Of a stretch of 64,000 nt of DNA, positions 50,907 through 62,385 are shown one piece after another. Position 1 is the first letter of the stretch, and each line of letters begins with the position of its first letter. Where the stretch lies: assembly GCA_002104945.1 (NCBI GenBank), contig MCFH01000016.1:248001-312000 (forward strand), read 5' to 3'. This stretch comes from Piromyces finnis. Its lineage: Eukaryota > Neocallimastigomycota > Neocallimastigomycetes > Neocallimastigales > Neocallimastigaceae. Below the pieces are notes generated by a model that searched no databases, had not been told where the DNA came from, and was given only the letters and a program-made list of their open reading frames with translations. A program made the translations under genes and the position numbers.

Positions 50907-51634
50907 TTAATGATAAGAAAGTAATAATAACATTCATTTATGATAATAAATATTGAGAGTATTTACCCTCCATCCATTCCTTTTTCACTGAAACCTTTTT
51001 CAAAATCAGAATATTCAATATTTACATTTTTTGATTGTGTAATACTTAAACATGGACATTGGTATTCTCCACTAAAATACGTATTTTTTATATTAAGAGA
51101 ATATTTTTCTAAACCATTATAGTTCAATAAACGCTGACAAGAACCTCCATACAATTTTGAATCGTTGATTATTACATTACCTTTTAAATCAATACAATAA
51201 AGGTAGATTTGATTTTTTATTGGTCTATAAATTACCTTGTTAAATTTGATATATTCATTATGATGATGATCATCCATATCTATTACTATACTACCATTAA
51301 GAACGACATTTTCTAGTGTAATCCTTTTAGTATTATAAAAATCAAGAGTTCCTATTATTTCTATATTTTTTATTTCTATTTCTTCTATATTTTCATTAAA
51401 ATAAATTGGATAGTTGAAAGTTAATTTGGAAGTTGATTGTGAATTTCCAATAAATGATAGTATTTTTAATGTACTTGGTAAAGTTATATTTTCATTAATA
51501 ATAATGGTAGAATCTATTATTAGGGAAATTTGATTGTTGTCTATTGATAATTCTTCAATAAAATCATTTTCATTTTGTATTAGAGCAATAGTTAAAACAA
51601 AATATATAACTAAAAAAAATAGATAATTTAGCAT
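45561..51634 (-). CDS. Class C G-protein-coupled receptor (7tm_3) with beta-helix and EGF-like ectodomain
   Basis: A predicted surface receptor of many exons. It starts with a signal peptide (LNYLFFLVIYFVLTIAL). A long ectodomain of short repeated strands follows (46900-51634), with IEEIEIKNIEIIGTLDFYN, DLKYCTFKD, NSSxYGGVIYS, NNTGEAGTIFHIG-type coils, as in right-handed parallel beta-helix (pectin-lyase-like) proteins. An EGF-like module comes next: six Cys in CEPSCYSGKCINNNVCDCSN and PLC (~47040-47125). Then seven helices: AITILASLLIITSIVIIALL, LDFLIIIIIGSIINLIYAL, the class C TM3 block GFSLVFGSIFVKSLRIYR (46484-46540), YAIVFLITIFHWLMAFFW, FNLIVMFSGLMISYFIRNV, YIYIIFTILIEII, and ILCTATVLYSLYI. 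Gut-fungal receptors of this build are known. No Venus-flytrap domain seen. Exon joins in the ectodomain are only partly resolved. Confidence 0.85.
45843..45944. repeat. ATT trinucleotide array in receptor intron
   Basis: About 33 ATT units with one CTA interruption, in the last intron of the class C receptor gene (between exons at ~45950-46033 and 45561-45791). Confidence 0.95.
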
Positions 51635-52194
51635 TTTTCATTAATTATGTTATTACTTCATCCTTTTTTTTTATATAACTTTACTTTATTTCTTTAAAAT
51701 ATTATAATAAAAATTAAAATAATATAGCTAAAAAATAAAATTATAATAAAATTAATGGAGGAAAAAAAAAAAGTTTATGCTTTCATATTATTTATTGTAA
51801 GTTAATAAATAATATAAAGTTTTAAAATATTTAAACATTTTTAAATTAAGAAAAAACTATTAAACATAATTGTCATGTTTTAACCATAAAAAAATATATA
51901 TATACTTTTCTTTAAAATAATAAAGTTTTTGGTTTTATTTTTTTTTATATAAATTTTATCAGTATTAAAATTTTTTTATTCCTTTTATCAACTATTTTTA
52001 AACCTTATTAATTTAATTAAAATTATAATACATGATATAAAAAGTAAGAATAAAAATAAAAAATTAAAAATTAAAAAAAAAAGGTTTAAATAAACACAAA
52101 TGAATAAAAATTGGGTAGAATGTATTCTAATAATTAAATTAAGAAAGCCACTCCCAATGGGTCACCCCCCAAGAAGGAATTTAAACATTTTATT
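51635..52194. other. 5' flank of receptor gene
   Basis: A/T-rich, with no recognised gene. It presumably contains the receptor promoter. A short GC-richer island (CCACTCCCAATGGGTCACCC, ~52149-52168) stands out next to the LINE relic. Confidence 0.5.
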
Positions 52195-52755
52195 TCATAT
52201 GTTAGAATAATCATACACATTATTAGAACTATTACTATTATTAACTAAATTTCTATCTAAATTAGAATTATTATTTTTACTCTTGCTATTACTACTATTA
52301 TTAATACTATTATTATTATTATTACTATTATTACTATTATTATTAATATTATTGCTATCTCTACTAATATTAACATTTTCATTAATAGGACTGTTGGAAT
52401 TACGTTGACTGAAAAAATTTAATAGTTGAACTATGGAATTGTAATGTTTAATACGGATATCTCTAAAAGTTGGACAATTTAATAATCAATACTTAATACT
52501 TTGAACGCCACTCTTGCAACATGGACAGTAGTTAGGACAAACTGGATCAACAAATTTAGCAGCTTTTTCCAACCTGTATCCGCTTTTTGCTTTCAATAAC
52601 CAGTAGAAATCATAGGCAAAATTTTGGTGCTCATAACATAATTTAATAAAATCTTTAGTTTCAATAAATTCATTATCGTCATAATATTAGGCTTTGATTG
52701 AATTTCCTTTTAGATCTTTCCAATAAAGGTTTTTAATTTGCTTTAACATCTCCAT
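52195..52755 (-). pseudogene. Relic of a LINE (non-LTR) reverse transcriptase C-terminus
   Basis: The minus strand reads MEMLKQIKNLYWKDLKGNSI, stop, YYDDNEFIETKDF..., YDFYWLLKAKSGYRLEKAAK, then a zinc-binding pattern CPCCKSG ... Y(stop)LLNCPTFRDIR. This resembles the zf-RVT segment at the end of non-LTR element polymerases (C-x2-C ... H-x4-C-P...R), with Tyr where His is expected. Two in-frame stops mark decay. The reading frame then runs on through an Asn/Ser-rich stretch to a stop at 52195. The upstream polymerase domain is not present in this window. The region is noticeably less A/T-rich than its surroundings. Confidence 0.7.
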
Positions 52756-53441
52756 GCTTCTTTAATTTTATCATCATTATTCACTATAAAATTTATTGAA
52801 ATTATAAATTTTGTAATGAATATATTCTAATTATTTTATGTTAGAATAAAATAAATATCTTTATTTTTTTTTTAAAAAAAAAGTATTTAACTTAAATTTG
52901 TTATAATAAATAAAAATATAATAATGCAATACTTTATAAATAAGATTAAGGGCTTTATTATTTATTATGAAAAATTACATTACATATTTATATTGGAATA
53001 CATAATATAAATTTTATTTTTAATTTTTTTTTTTTTTTTTAAAAAGTTATGTGCATCTTCTTTATATACATAGATAGAATAAGCATTTGTACTACTTTTT
53101 ATGAAATACTATTTAATCATAAAATATAAATAGATAAATAAATAATTTTAAACTTTTTCACTTTGAAAACAAAAAAAAAAATATAAAAAATTAAACATAC
53201 TATAGTTCAATAGAAAAAATTTACATTATAATAAAATTAATCATTAATATTGGAAATAATACAGTAATTCTTAAAGAGTATCATTATTTTGCTTTTCTTT
53301 TTTTTTTCTTTTTTTTTTTTTTTTGAGTAGTTGATCGAATTACAATTTTAATTTTTTAAATATAGTTAACATTTTGGTATAGATTAATATATATATATAT
53401 ATATATATCATTTTAATACTTTTATTAACTGTCACTTTTAA
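52756..53441. other. Spacer, no gene seen
   Basis: A/T-rich stretch between the LINE relic and the stop of the second CBM21 gene, with T runs at 53023-53040 and 53307-53324 and a TA run at ~53390-53408. Nothing else recognised. Confidence 0.5.
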
Positions 53442-56032
53442 TTAATAATAGGAAAGACGATCTGAAATAAAATCTTCTTGAGTTGCATAAAGATGAGAAT
53501 TGACATTCATTCCATAACCTTTATATTGTATAATATTTGAATTGGTAGAATAGCCTTTAGTAGTGTTATTTGATTGGTTTGAATTTTTGGTATTTGCTGT
53601 AAAATTAGTGGTGTTGTGATAATCATCTTTTCCTTGAATTAAGTTTTCATTTGAAGTGGTGGTTGGTATTAATGGCTGTGAATAGAGATGATAAACGGCT
53701 TGATCATTACTACAGCCATATAAATTATTTCTCATATATCGAGATGAGGAAGAAGAAAGATGAGGAGAAAAAGCCGCATATTTAGAATTTAATCTCTTTT
53801 TTAATTCTTCTTCTTCCTCACGTTCTTTTTTCAAGGTATTTTTTCCTTGATAAAAGGAAGAAGAAGGAGAGGAAGAAGGAGAAGAAGAATCGAACCATTT
53901 GCTAGAATGATGATAAAGTTTTTTTGGAGAGAATTCAGATAAATTACAAGAAGGAGCCTCTTTGAACCAGTTTTCATGCTTAGGAAATTGGAAAGAATTC
54001 TCATAGGAGGATCGAAATTGAATTGGAGAAGAAGAATAATCCTTACTCTTCATAGCTTCTTTTTCTACAAATGAGGAAGTGGAATAATTTATTATATTTG
54101 TAGATTTACCCGTAGTTGATTTTTGAGTATTAGGCTTTCTTAGCATAATAGGCTCATTCCATGAAAAGTATTCTTTACTTTTTTTTGTTTCTTCTCCATC
54201 TGAGATAGAATCGCTATCTAAGAGATTTGTTAAAGTATTTCTTTCCACAGAAACACGAGTAACTGCTGGAACTGCTGAATTTATAGATGCAGTATCTTTA
54301 GTTTTACAATCATCTTTTGAACTTGAATCTATAAATTTATTATTAAATTCAGATACATTTGTTGTTTCCTTTGGAATATCTGCAGAAGGATGTTCTCTTA
54401 AATTACTTTTAAATAAAGGATAATGATAACCTGGTTTTAACTTATATTTTACAACTGGTCCATCACAACATGGATGACTTTTAATTTCCTTAGCAGGAAT
54501 ACGAACAGTACGATCAACCTTTATAGAATAATTTTTACTATTATTATTATCCCAAAATTCTTGATGATCTACTAAATATTGAATAGCAAATTGTAAATTA
54601 CAGACACTTTCACCATCACAATCAGTATCAACATCCAAAATGAATTTATCAATATTTTGATTACAATCATCCTTCGCTGTATTATGATACTTTGCTTCCT
54701 TTATTTCTTTTGTTTCCCAATTATTAAATGTTAAATGAACTTTGACAATTTTCTCGAAAGCCAAATTTCTTACTTGAATAGTTATACGGAGAATGTCGTG
54801 TTCTTGTGTTTCATCGTCAATTAATCCGATAGATTCTAAAATGACATTTTTATCCCATGGAAGTTCAACTTTTTTTTGAGATGGAAAACCTTTTAATTTA
54901 ATAAGCTTAGCTTCCATAAAAGGTTCCAATATAGAATCTACAATGTAAATCGGAAGATTCACTATATTACTTGGACATTCAAATTTTTTGAAAGGACATT
55001 CTTCATTTTCACTCTTAAAATGGACACTTTTTTTTCTCTGTGAATGATTTTTGTAGGCTTTGAGGGAAGATGTGATTTTCTTGGTATAAACTAGTTCTTT
55101 GGAAGTAGTAGATGCCTTTCCAATATGATTACTTTGGGTATAATGCTTTTTAAGAATAGGTTTAAGAATATCATGACCATTATATTTCGTTGGTGAATTC
55201 TTAATTTCATTTTTAGCATAATTAACTTTGCTTTTTTCAATTATTTTTGTAGGATCATTAAAATGATGTGAAATAATTTTACGAAAAGATAGTTTTTGAT
55301 GTTGATTACTATTTTTATTTGTGGTAGGAGTAATATTCAAGGTACCTCTTATTAAAGAATTTTTTGGACTCTGATTTACCAAATGATTTTTATTTTTAAC
55401 AGAATAATATTGATTAAAAGATTGAATTAAATATGGATTAGAGGAAGATATTGAATTCTGCTGATCAACTGTGTTATTGATAGTAATTGAAGGATAATTT
55501 TTATTTTGATCTATTTCCAAATCAAAAATATCTTCCTGCTCATGAGTATTGATTATGTGGTTCTCATCTTCACTATTATTATCCTCTGTATTATATTTTA
55601 TTTTTTGGTTATTTATATGATTGATATTTTTATCATTTTCAAAATTTTCCTTTAATTGATTTTCTGAATCAGATAAAGAATTCTTAATATCTTCTAATTC
55701 AATAGCTGAATCTTTTCTTCTTGTATTTTCATTAGCTACATTTAGTATTAAATAAAAATATAAGTTTTTCAAAAAATTAAAATCTTTTTAATAATTTTGA
55801 TTCGACATTTAATTATTTCTTTTTTTTTTATTTTATATCATTTTATTATTCATCATATTATATTACCTATTTTTTTTTCTAGTTGACTTTTGAAAGAATT
55901 ATCAAAATTTAATGATTTCAAATTTTCAATATTAGAGTTTTCTAAACTACCATATGAAATATCATAGGAAATACTATTTGATTTATTTAATATTGATATT
56001 GTTCCTGATTTTGGAAAATTATTATTAAACAT
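53442..56032 (-). CDS. CBM21-domain PP1 regulatory subunit (Gac1/PPP1R3-like), paralog 2
   Basis: Predicted glycogen-targeting PP1 subunit, second in the window. Two exons join in phase: 55867-56032 and 53442-55735, giving 819 residues. The start at 56032 is chosen because the short first exon (MFNNNFPKSGTIS...) splices in phase through GTAATA...TAG into ANENTRRKD. A PP1-docking motif KSVHF lies at ~291-295 inside a basic patch (SQRKKSVHFKSE). The CBM21 domain covers ~348-463, with ITIQVRNLAFEKIVKVHLTF, NNWETKE, and WDNNNSKNYSI from ~450. The Ser/Asn-rich C-terminal half (355 residues) looks disordered. Domain order matches the protein at 40775-44129, but the flanks share little, so the two are diverged paralogs rather than a recent copy. 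Confidence 0.9.
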
Positions 56033-57888
56033 GATAAAACAACAATTCTGTATATTATTACAAGAAAGTTTTAATATTTATCAGGTGAAAAGAAAGGCAA
56101 AAATACTCTTATTGTTTTCTTTTTCTTTATTATTATCTTAATTTATTATTATAATAATATATACAAATTATCTTGTTGAAAATTTTAATAATTCTTTTTT
56201 GGTCACTTTTAATATTATAACCGACTTTTTAATGTTTTATAAAAATTATATTCTAGGTACCTAGGTTGTATATATATTCTATTAATATACAATTGCTTTC
56301 TAATTATCTAATTGATATATTTTTTAAAAAAAAATAAGATTTATGTTAATTTACTATTTTTTAAATAGATTATTTTAACTTACATTTTATATAATTAAAA
56401 AAAAAAAAGAGAAAAAAACACACAATAAAAAAAGGTTTATTAAAATTAATGATGTCATATAATTGAGTAAATTTAAATATATATTTAAAATACTGATTAA
56501 TGTCATTATTTCATTGAAAATTTATTTGAATATACTATATAAATTTAGACATAAAATATTTATATTCTATTCACTTTCTTTACTATATATACATTGATTA
56601 TTATTTTATTATTTATATATTTTATTTATTATTTTTTTTTTTAAATCATTTAATATTCTGTATGAACATTGAAAAAGTGTTCTTTTTTTTAATAATTATA
56701 AATATAAAATTTGTTTCCATACTTTTAAGGATAGCATCCATGAATGAGCCTTTCTAAATTTTCCTTTTCTAATACTGTTTTTTGTATATTATTACTATAT
56801 GTGTGTGTGTTTCTTTTATTTATTTTATATAAATTTACTTCTTTATATATATGTGAATGTTTATAAAAAAAAAAGGCTTTTAACTACATAGAAATACTTC
56901 AAAAAAAAAAAAAAAAAATTAACTTCATCATTATTATATATTAAAAAGTTTATTATGTATATTAACCATATATTTCTAATATACACTAATATGAATCAAA
57001 AATAATTAACCTATAAAATCAATTAATTATAAGTATATATTATTATATATTATTACACCGTTTCATTTTTAATATTTATTTAAATTTTAATTTTCAAAAG
57101 TATAAACAAGAAAAAGGTCTTTTTAATATACGAAAATAATATATGTGGTAATATATCCCAGAATATATTAATATATATAAAATAAAAAATAAAAATTTTA
57201 ATAGTCTGAATATTAAAAATGAGCCATATTATAGTTAATATTATTTATTATAAATAATACTATAAAGTGTATGATAATACTACTACTATATACTTTCATA
57301 AAGATATATTCTATACCCATTCTAAATCACCATATTATTAATATTAATAAAATAAAATATTATACCGATATAATGATACATTATGCTATTATTTGAGTTA
57401 GAATTACATTTTTGGTAACTGTTTTTTATATATCGAAACTGCATAATTATTAATTAATCATTATATAAAAAAAAATAATTATTGTAACTTTAATATATAT
57501 TAGAATTATATTTCATTCTATTTATAATATATATTATTTCATTAAGACCTATGATATACTTATTGATTATACTTTTTTTTTATATTTGCATTTTTTTAAA
57601 AAAAAAAAATCTAATTTCTTATGTGCATATTGTTTTTTAAGAATGCATTACTTTATGAAATAAAATAAAAGAATACATTATAGTAACATATAATTTTACT
57701 TTTAATTATTATTACCAATATTTAATGATATTGTACTTATTATTAGTAATAGTTTTAGTATTTTTTTTAGTATTAGTATTATATTATTTTTGAAATACTT
57801 TTTTGTTTTAAAAAAACTTTAACAACTTAAAAATAATATAAAAGTTTATTATATTAAAATTAATATTCTATTTATAATAATAAGTAGT

Positions 57889-58130
57889 AAAAAAAGAGGT
57901 AAATTAACTTTTATTTTAATAACAATTTTTATTTAATTTCTATCCCAAAAAGAGGTAAATTAACTTATATATCTTTAAAGGAATAGAAATTAAATAAAAA
58001 TTGTTATTAAAATAAATATATTTTTAAAGGAATAGAAATTAAATAAAAATTGTTATTAAAATAAAAGTCAATTTATCTTTTTTTTAATAACATTTTTTAT
58101 TTAATTTCTTTTCCTTTAAAGATATAAGTA
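57889..58130. repeat. Nested direct and inverted repeat cluster
   Basis: The word AAAAAGAGGTAAATTAACTT occurs at 57891 and 57947. A ~35-base unit containing ATTAAATAAAAATTGTTATT occurs as direct copies at 57983 and 58032 (49-base period) and as inverted copies at 57908-57943 and ~58084-58115. The copies can pair into alternative hairpins. Confidence 0.88.
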
Positions 58131-59932
58131 TTGAACGAGAGTATCATGTTAAAACAACAATAATAAAATTTTTGAAAATAAACAGCAATCATATTAATAT
58201 TAATAATAGCAATTTTCATTTTTTTATTAAAATTTGTCTTTTATGCTAAAACATTCTAAACAAACATTTTTTTCTATCAATACCTATATCCTATTATCTT
58301 ATTATATAAAATATTTTATATTATATTTTATCCTTTCAATAATCTTTTTATTTATTATTATTATTATTATTTTTAGAATTATCCTAAAGCTAATTTTTTA
58401 AGTTGATTTTCAATAAAAAAAAACATGATAATTTCCTTTTTAGGAATATCTTATATTAATTAAATATTTCCTAATATAGAAATTTTTTTTAAAAATTTTT
58501 TGTTCAATGGTCATTAATATATTAATTATTTATTAATTATATATTATACAAATATAATATACAAATATTTATAATTAAATAGATTGAAAATGATAATAAT
58601 AAACTATATATTAATATATTTGTTTTTTTATTTCCTTTATTTAATTTATTATCTTTATATATTAACATATAATACAGAAATATCTTGTGTAAAATATCAA
58701 ACTTTATTTACTAATAAAATTCGATTTAATCTAAATTTAAATTAAAATTTGTAACAATAAAAAAAAATATTTTTACATATAAAGTTTTTTTTTATAGAGT
58801 AAAATCTTATTTTGATGAAACTTCCTTTTTAAATAATTTTTTTTAAACATTTACTTATTACTTCTTAAATATAAAATGGTAGCAAGATGATAAAATAAAA
58901 GAAAAAACGATGTTTTAATATAAAAATAAAACTACTTGGTACTATATATTTTTGTTTTTTTTAAATTTATTTTTATCTTCTTTTTTTTACTTTTAAAGCA
59001 TTCCAAAGCATTAAAGTTAATCCTTTTTTTTTTGACAAATTAATTAAGATTGATTTTTAATATATTAAAGTTTATTGGATTATATATATTAAATATATTA
59101 ATGAATGATTTTAAAGTATAAAGAATGGGGATAAAAATAATTTTTTTTAAAGTTATTTTTATTATTTATTTATTTTATTATGTATTTATTCATTCATTAA
59201 TCTATCTATTTATTTATCTATTTATTCATTTATTTTAATTCATTTTCATACTAGAATTATATATTACATAATACCAAACATATTATATAATTTAAATTCA
59301 TTCTACTAATAATATAATAAAATGTAAAATTATAAATTATATGCAATAAGAAATAAATATTTTAACAATACTAATAACAATAATAATAACAGTAATAAAC
59401 AATAATAATTGTAATAAGTTGAAATTAATTCTTGTAAATTTATTAATATTAATTATCTTTTTTATTATTATAAAATTTAATATCACAGATATTAAATTTT
59501 AATAATAATCGGTGAAGGAAATAAATATACTTTATTAAATTAAAAAAAGTATCTTAATTAAGAATCATTTGACTTTACGATTTTAACAGTATCTTCACTT
59601 TTTTTTTTTTTTTACTTTCCATATGACCATTTTTTATACCATTTTAACTTAAAAAAAGTTATATTAAAACCATAAAAGTATTTAAGTATTTTATATTTAC
59701 TCAAATTTTTTTTTTTTCAATTTTTAATTTAATTAAAATAATTAATTAAAATTAAATTCTTTAAAAATAAACTAATAATTTAAACAATGAAAGAATGAAG
59801 TATAAAATTATTATTAAATAACAATTTTATTACAACAATATTAAAATAAAAATCAATTAAAAAAAGACAAATAACAAATATAAAAAAATAAAGTAGATAA
59901 TGATGATTAAGTAGTATGAAATAAAATGTTAA

Positions 59933-60005
59933 AAAGAAAGTTTGTAAATTAATAACAAATTTATTTTTAATATTTAAATTTGTTATTAATTGACAAACTT
60001 TCTTT
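59933..60005. repeat. Near-perfect ~31-bp inverted repeat (MITE-like hairpin)
   Basis: The left arm starts AAAGAAAGTTTGTAAATTAA (59933) and the right arm ends with its reverse complement at 60005. Only one mismatch was noticed over ~31 bases; the loop is about 10 bases. No flanking target-site duplication was identified. Confidence 0.85.
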
Positions 60006-61818
60006 ATATTATTTAAGTTTAAAAATTATAGAATATTCTATTATATCATAAAAGTATATTCATTCATAAAAAAAATTCTTTTATTAAAAGTGTCATTTTT
60101 ATAGAAGATTAATATTTATTAATTCATTACCTTTTCATAGTAAAAAAAAAAAAAAATTAGGATTAAAACATTGGTTTCATTAAATAAAAAATTTTTTTCC
60201 CTTCAAAATACAAATAATTATTTGAACTTCAATCTATTATTCATTGAAAATTAATAATACTTCTTACTAGCACCGTTTTATTATTTACCATTTTAATAAA
60301 AAAAAAATAAAATGTCTATAATTATTTGTAATTTTAAAAGAAAAATATAATATTAAGAAGTTTAAATAACATCGATACTTTTAAGTCTAATTATATAATA
60401 ATAAGTTATATGTTAAATATTATATATAATTTATATATTGTTTAACAATTAAAAGATAAACATATAATATCTTTTCTTCATTCTTAAAATAGATTTTTTT
60501 TTATTTGTACAATTTTTAAAATAAATTTATTTATCAACCATTTGGTTTTATTTTTATTTATAAAAGATTTTGTTCATATTTATATATAATATGCCAAAAT
60601 CATTTCAAAATTGTTTTCTTTTTTAATAAAGAATTGATTGATTTTTCAGTTCTTTATTTTTTGTTTTTGCTTAATTTAAAAAATAAAGACACAATGATAT
60701 AAAGAAAGATCCTTCATTAAATATTAAACAAAAAAATTTAAATTTAATTTTATATATATTAATATTATTATTTTATACTTTACATTTCTTTACATTTTAT
60801 TTTATATTATAACCGACATTTATTTACAAATCATTGTCCTTTATAATTTTATTGATTTTGAATATCTAATCTAATTTTTTCTTTAAATAAGAAAACTAAT
60901 ATACAACCTATTTAATAATTCAGCGGATATATGATATAGTTATAATTGAATTATGAATTATGAATAGAAATCAGTTGAATCAGTATAGTCTTAATTTCTC
61001 TTTCCTTATTTTAATTTTCCTTAATCATAAATTATATATCAATATTTTTTTATGGGTTGTTTACTAATGAAGTGAAGGAGATATTATTAATAATTTATAT
61101 CAATTATATAGTAATGGAATGTATGAAGTAGTGCTGGTTAAATTGATAGCATTAATAAACTAATGATAATCGTGAGAGTGAACAAAATATATTGTTTATG
61201 TGACCGACCGATAAAATGCTTAAATTTACTATTTCATTTTATTTAATAAGACACCTTTTATTATTTGGTATGATTCCTTTTATTTAATAGTATTCTATTT
61301 GGAAGTGTAATTCTGAGATATAATTTTTAGATATTAATATAATAATTAATATTTCTTCTTCATATATAATATATTTATTAAATATAATGTATCGAAATTA
61401 GGAATATTAATATTAAATATTAATCGTTAAAGATAATGGATGTATAATAATAAATATATTTTTATATAATGATTATAGTCGTAAAAAAAGTTTATAGAGT
61501 ATTTATTGCAATTGATTCTTTATAGTTAATGTATTGTTTTTAATTATATATAAAAATATATTGTAAATTATTATTATACATTAAGCAGTTAAGAATATTA
61601 ATAAAACCTTAAATTCATATTAAAGTAAATAATTATATTTTCTATTGATGTAATATATTTTATATTGATGTATTATTTTAATAGAATAGTAATATAATGA
61701 TAAGATATTGAATATTTATTATCATATTATATAACTTATTTCTCATTTTACTCTTTTAATACAAAAGAGAAATAGATAAGAAAAAAATGACAAAATAACA
61801 TTTTCAATATCTAAATAT

Positions 61819-62385
61819 CTAATTTCCAAGTAATACTGCTCCTTCAATTTTATTGATAATTCTATACTGTATTTGCTTCATTTCTTCACGTAATTGGCTC
61901 AATTCTACTTGATCTTTATAATACATTTTTGCTAAAGGCATTGGTCTACGATCATATTCATCATTTAATTCTTTAACAGATATATCATCATTAAAACGTA
62001 CACATTTTTCAATTTTACTGGTAGAGATAGCCTTTTTTTGATTTAAAACTTTAACTTCAAGTTTTCCTCTTTCAATATTCTTCTTTAAAAAATATATTTC
62101 ATTAAGACTTTTACATCTACGATTATATAATCCATGAAATAAGTTTGAATGAACAGTGTCATTTGTATTTTTAGTAATATCATTTTCATTTTCTTCTTTT
62201 TGGGTATCTGACAAACAATTAAAACTCTTTGAGCCCATAATCCTTTTTTCACTTCTAAATAACTTGTTAAACTTTATTAATTGCCTGTCAATATCGGATA
62301 AACTATTATACTTATTTTCCGATATAGTATTTTGTATACTAATTGGTTCATCAAAATTTCCTCCTATTATTACTTTTTGAACCAT
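61819..62385 (-). CDS. Hypothetical 188-residue protein with an RVxF-like PP1-docking motif
   Basis: A single-exon frame from ATG at 62385 to a stop at 61819. The N-terminal half is Asn/Glu/Lys-rich. The conserved-looking part is the C-terminal third: KCVRF at 127-131, an acidic NDD, then DEYDRRPMPLAKMYYKDQVE and a Glu/Arg-rich amphipathic helix (LREEMKQIQYRI). KCVRF followed by acidic residues fits the PP1-docking consensus, so a phosphatase regulator is plausible. That is inference from a short motif only; the family was not recognised. Reading frame and base composition (less A/T than the flanks) support a real gene. Confidence 0.65.
   Translation of the reverse strand: MVQKVIIGGNFDEPISIQNTISENKYNSLSDIDRQLIKFNKLFRSEKRIMGSKSFNCLSDTQKEENENDITKNTNDTVHSNLFHGLYNRRCKSLNEIYFLKKNIERGKLEVKVLNQKKAISTSKIEKCVRFNDDISVKELNDEYDRRPMPLAKMYYKDQVELSQLREEMKQIQYRIINKIEGAVLLGN

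Larger units (their letters stand above)
56033..61818. other. 5.8 kb gene-poor region
   Basis: No coding exon or RNA gene was recognised on either strand. Notable contents are a cluster of direct and inverted repeats at 57889-58130 and a long imperfect hairpin at 59933-60005. The rest is A/T-rich low complexity. Confidence 0.55.
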
